Below, in pieces: positions 5,131 through 5,566 of a DNA stretch of 5,566 bases. A program made the position numbers and the translations under genes. Positions within the stretch are counted from its first letter, which is position 1, and every line of letters starts with the position of its first letter. The notes beneath the pieces were generated by a model. It saw only the letters and a list, made by a program, of their open reading frames with translations, was not told the origin of the DNA and searched no databases. The DNA is from Deltaproteobacteria bacterium (GTDB lineage: Bacteria; Myxococcota; Polyangia; Haliangiales; Haliangiaceae): positions 1-5,566 of the forward strand of contig JAGSPR010000425.1 of assembly GCA_018262455.1 (NCBI GenBank). The letters are read 5' to 3'.

Positions 5131-5566
5131 ATGGCACTCATCGAATTCGACGACGTCAGTCACGCAAAGATCCTCGTCATCGGCGTTGGCGGAGGCGGCG
5201 GCAACGCCGTCAACACCATGATCGCCGGCAACCTCGACGGAGTTGAATTCGTCGTGGCGAATACCGACATGCAGGCCCTCGAGGCCAACATGGCGCCGCA
5301 CAAGATCCAGCTTGGCAACGCCCTGACCAAGGGCCTCGGCGCCGGTGCGAACCCCGACGTGGGTCGGCGGTCTGCCGAAGAGAGCATGCAGCACATCGCC
5401 GACCTCATCAGCGGGGCGGACATGGTGTTCGTCACCGCTGGCATGGGCGGCGGCACCGGGACCGGCGCGGCCCCCGTGATCGCCCAGATCGCCCGCGACT
5501 GCGGCGCGCTGACCGTGGGCGTGGTCACCAAGCCGTTCGGCTTCGAGGGCAAGAAGCGATCGAAGC
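5131..5566 (+). CDS. ftsZ: Cell division protein FtsZ (N-terminal part, cut by window end)
   Basis: 145 residues are present and the frame runs open off the window; a whole FtsZ is usually about 350-450. FtsZ is the tubulin-like GTPase that polymerises into the cytoplasmic ring at the division site. The nucleotide-binding loops are all in place: T1 [13 protein letters not shown] at 18-30, T2 NTDMQAL at 44-50, and the T4 tubulin signature GGGTGTG at 106-112 within [35 protein letters not shown] at 128-143 is the expected FtsZ continuation. ATG 5131 gives the short N-terminal tail typical of the family; the in-frame ATG at 5101 would add [10 protein letters not shown], which looks non-coding and includes the ribosome binding site. 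Here ftsZ lies 741 nt beyond ftsA and probably has its own promoter in 4990-5110. Confidence 0.97.
   Translation, partial: MALIEFDDVSHAKILVIGVGGGGGNAVNTMIAGNLDGVEFVVANTDMQALEANMAPHKIQLGNALTKGLGAGANPDVGRRSAEESMQHIADLISGADMVFVTAGMGGGTGTGAAPVIAQIARDCGALTVGVVTKPFGFEGKKRSK

Noticed and set aside
4918..5394. Minus-strand frames over the ftsZ leader and ftsZ start (to 5394, and another at 5160-5552)
   Set aside because: Both overlap conserved FtsZ codons in antisense and show no domain. Neither extends convincingly into the leader.
1..5566. CRISPR arrays, insertion sequences, tRNA or rRNA genes, toxin-antitoxin or defence genes
   Set aside because: No regularly spaced repeats, transposase motifs, terminal inverted repeats, tRNA cloverleaf or rRNA signatures were seen on either strand.

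Overview
The window carries the cell-division genes ftsQ, ftsA and the 5' end of ftsZ, in that order on the plus strand. Upstream of them are two envelope-type genes: a lipoprotein and a small secreted charged protein. The left edge holds the start of a divergent exported protein. The very high GC content, strong G/C preference at third codon positions, weak Shine-Dalgarno sites and the FtsA sequence style point to a member of the Myxococcota (former Deltaproteobacteria). This placement is an inference; no 16S or other marker is present and the order cannot be fixed.

Layout. Bases 1-66 (minus) encode the first 22 residues of a protein that begins with a signal peptide. Bases 67-228 form a divergent intergenic region. 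Bases 229-1593 (or from 175/178) encode a lipoprotein of unknown function. Bases 1664-1999 encode a 111-residue exported protein with a basic Pro/Thr/Lys-rich body and an acidic tail. After a 192-nt gap comes ftsQ (2192-3139), then ftsA (3151-4389) only 11 nt later. ftsA and ftsZ are usually adjacent, but here 741 nt separate them. That gap holds two short reading frames with coding-like codon use (4448-4651 and 4730-4900) and a 230-nt leader before ftsZ, which starts at 5131 and runs off the window.

How it works together. FtsZ makes the division ring, FtsA ties it to the membrane through a C-terminal amphipathic helix, and FtsQ is the bitopic POTRA protein of the later divisome. The peptidoglycan genes (murG, murC, murB, ddl) that often precede ftsQ are absent from the 2 kb upstream, so this looks like a fts block separated from the mur part of the dcw cluster.

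The most interesting signal is non-coding. An 18-bp element, CCAAAAARTTGCCCRGGT, occurs once just upstream of ftsQ (2148-2165) and once just upstream of ftsZ (5066-5083), matching at 16 of 18 positions. It may be a shared promoter or operator that coordinates the two separated transcription units. A strong 11-bp hairpin, which is also a near-palindrome, lies 36 nt upstream of the ftsZ copy (5004-5029). I found no mobile element, CRISPR array, tRNA or rRNA.
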